Source of the DNA: Leucothrix pacifica
GTDB lineage: Bacteria; Pseudomonadota; Gammaproteobacteria; Thiotrichales; Thiotrichaceae
DNA length: 64,000 nucleotides
Assembly: GCF_003172875.1 (NCBI RefSeq)
Contig: NZ_QGKM01000013.1
Coordinates: 124,001 to 188,000, forward strand
Reading direction: 5' to 3'
The notes beneath the pieces are model-generated. The model saw nothing but the letters and a program-made list of their open reading frames with translations. It searched no databases and was not told the origin of the DNA. This document shows, one piece after another, positions 63,798 to 64,000 of the stretch (position 1 is the stretch's first letter; each line of letters begins with the position of its first letter). Both the position numbers and the translations under genes were made by a program.

Positions 63798-64000
63798 TTA
63801 ACGACTCTGCGACACCATGTGATCTACTGCAGCCTTAACCGCTTCATCACTGAGACTTGGGTTACCACCCTTAGCTGGCATTGTTGGCTTAGCTGGGTCA
63901 CCATTCACAGCAGTATTATAAAGTGAAGTCATACCAAGCTCTAAGCGAGGCGCCCAGGCAACTTTGTCACCAATGATAGGTGAATTAGCTACACCGGTGT
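63798..64000 (-). CDS. Cytochrome c5-like protein, C-terminal part (runs off right edge)
   Basis: The reverse-strand translation ending at 63798 shows GVANSPIIGDKVAWAPRLELGMTSLYNTAVNG, MPAKGGNPSLSDEAVKAAVDHMVSQ and a stop. This is the C-terminal half of a class I cytochrome c of the c5 type: the MPAKGG motif provides the axial methionine and the ending matches this family well. The N-terminal half with signal peptide and CxxCH lies beyond the right edge. Small soluble or membrane-tethered c5 proteins often carry electrons from the bc1 complex to oxidases, which fits petABC nearby, but no direct operon link is visible. Confidence 0.85.
   Translation of the reverse strand, partial: TGVANSPIIGDKVAWAPRLELGMTSLYNTAVNGDPAKPTMPAKGGNPSLSDEAVKAAVDHMVSQSR

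Overview
The window is an almost fully coding chromosomal segment of a gammaproteobacterium. This rests on conserved gene neighbourhoods, not on any single marker. The block hemA-prfA-prmC, divergent from TPR-lolB-ispE-tRNA-Gln-prs-rplY-pth-ychF, has the order I know from Pseudomonas. The same holds for petABC-sspA-sspB and the minor-pilin operon pilV-pilW-pilX-pilY1-pilE. The blocks ndk-rlmN-pilF-rodZ-hisS-yfgM-bamB and yceD-rpmF-plsX-fabH are also typical. The mix suggests a deep-branching, environmental, surface-attached lineage (Thiotrichales-like is only a guess). No insertion sequence, prophage, CRISPR array or attachment site was seen.

Layout. 1-7.2 kb: the 5' part of leuS, a small-molecule kinase, then a five-gene run of unusual envelope proteins. 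These are a secreted thioredoxin-fold/six-hairpin protein, an ExbB/MotA-like channel, an ExbD-like protein with a beta-rich periplasmic domain, a two-helix membrane protein and an exported diiron ferritin-like protein. 7.3-23.7 kb: housekeeping genes (fbp, pgsA, uvrC, fabH, plsX, rpmF, yceD, yceF, ndk, rlmN, pilF, rodZ, hisS, yfgM, bamB, recJ, a DUF1415 gene). 23.9-37.5 kb: an exopolysaccharide locus of the Wzx/Wzy type, with a methyltransferase, a split PssD/PssE-type glycosyltransferase, flippase, polymerase/ligase, acetyltransferase, two family-2 glycosyltransferases, a WcaJ-type initiating transferase, an acyltransferase and a Wzc-type chain-length/tyrosine kinase. It ends with two unassigned genes: a membrane-anchored J-domain-like protein and a small soluble protein with an HExxH motif.

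37.5-50.5 kb: acetolactate synthase (ilvI-ilvN), tRNA-Met, ychF, pth, rplY, prs, tRNA-Gln, ispE, lolB, a TPR lipoprotein, and divergently hemA-prfA-prmC. 50.5-56.6 kb: minor pilins and the PilY1 adhesin. 56.7-62.5 kb: a dihydroorotase homologue that has lost its metal ligands, folA, sspB, sspA and the cytochrome bc1 operon. 62.8-64 kb: a DUF2189-type membrane protein and the 3' end of a cytochrome c5-like gene.

Functionally the window joins central metabolism, translation and cell-envelope biogenesis (lipoprotein and outer-membrane protein assembly, phospholipid synthesis) with surface attachment (type IV pili plus exopolysaccharide) and aerobic respiration. The least explained parts are the ExbB/ExbD-like envelope cluster (2.2-7.2 kb), the J-domain/HExxH gene pair (35.8-37.5 kb), the cysteine-rich insertion in PilY1, and the metal-site-less dihydroorotase homologue. 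All identifications are by reading motifs and gene order; no database search was run.
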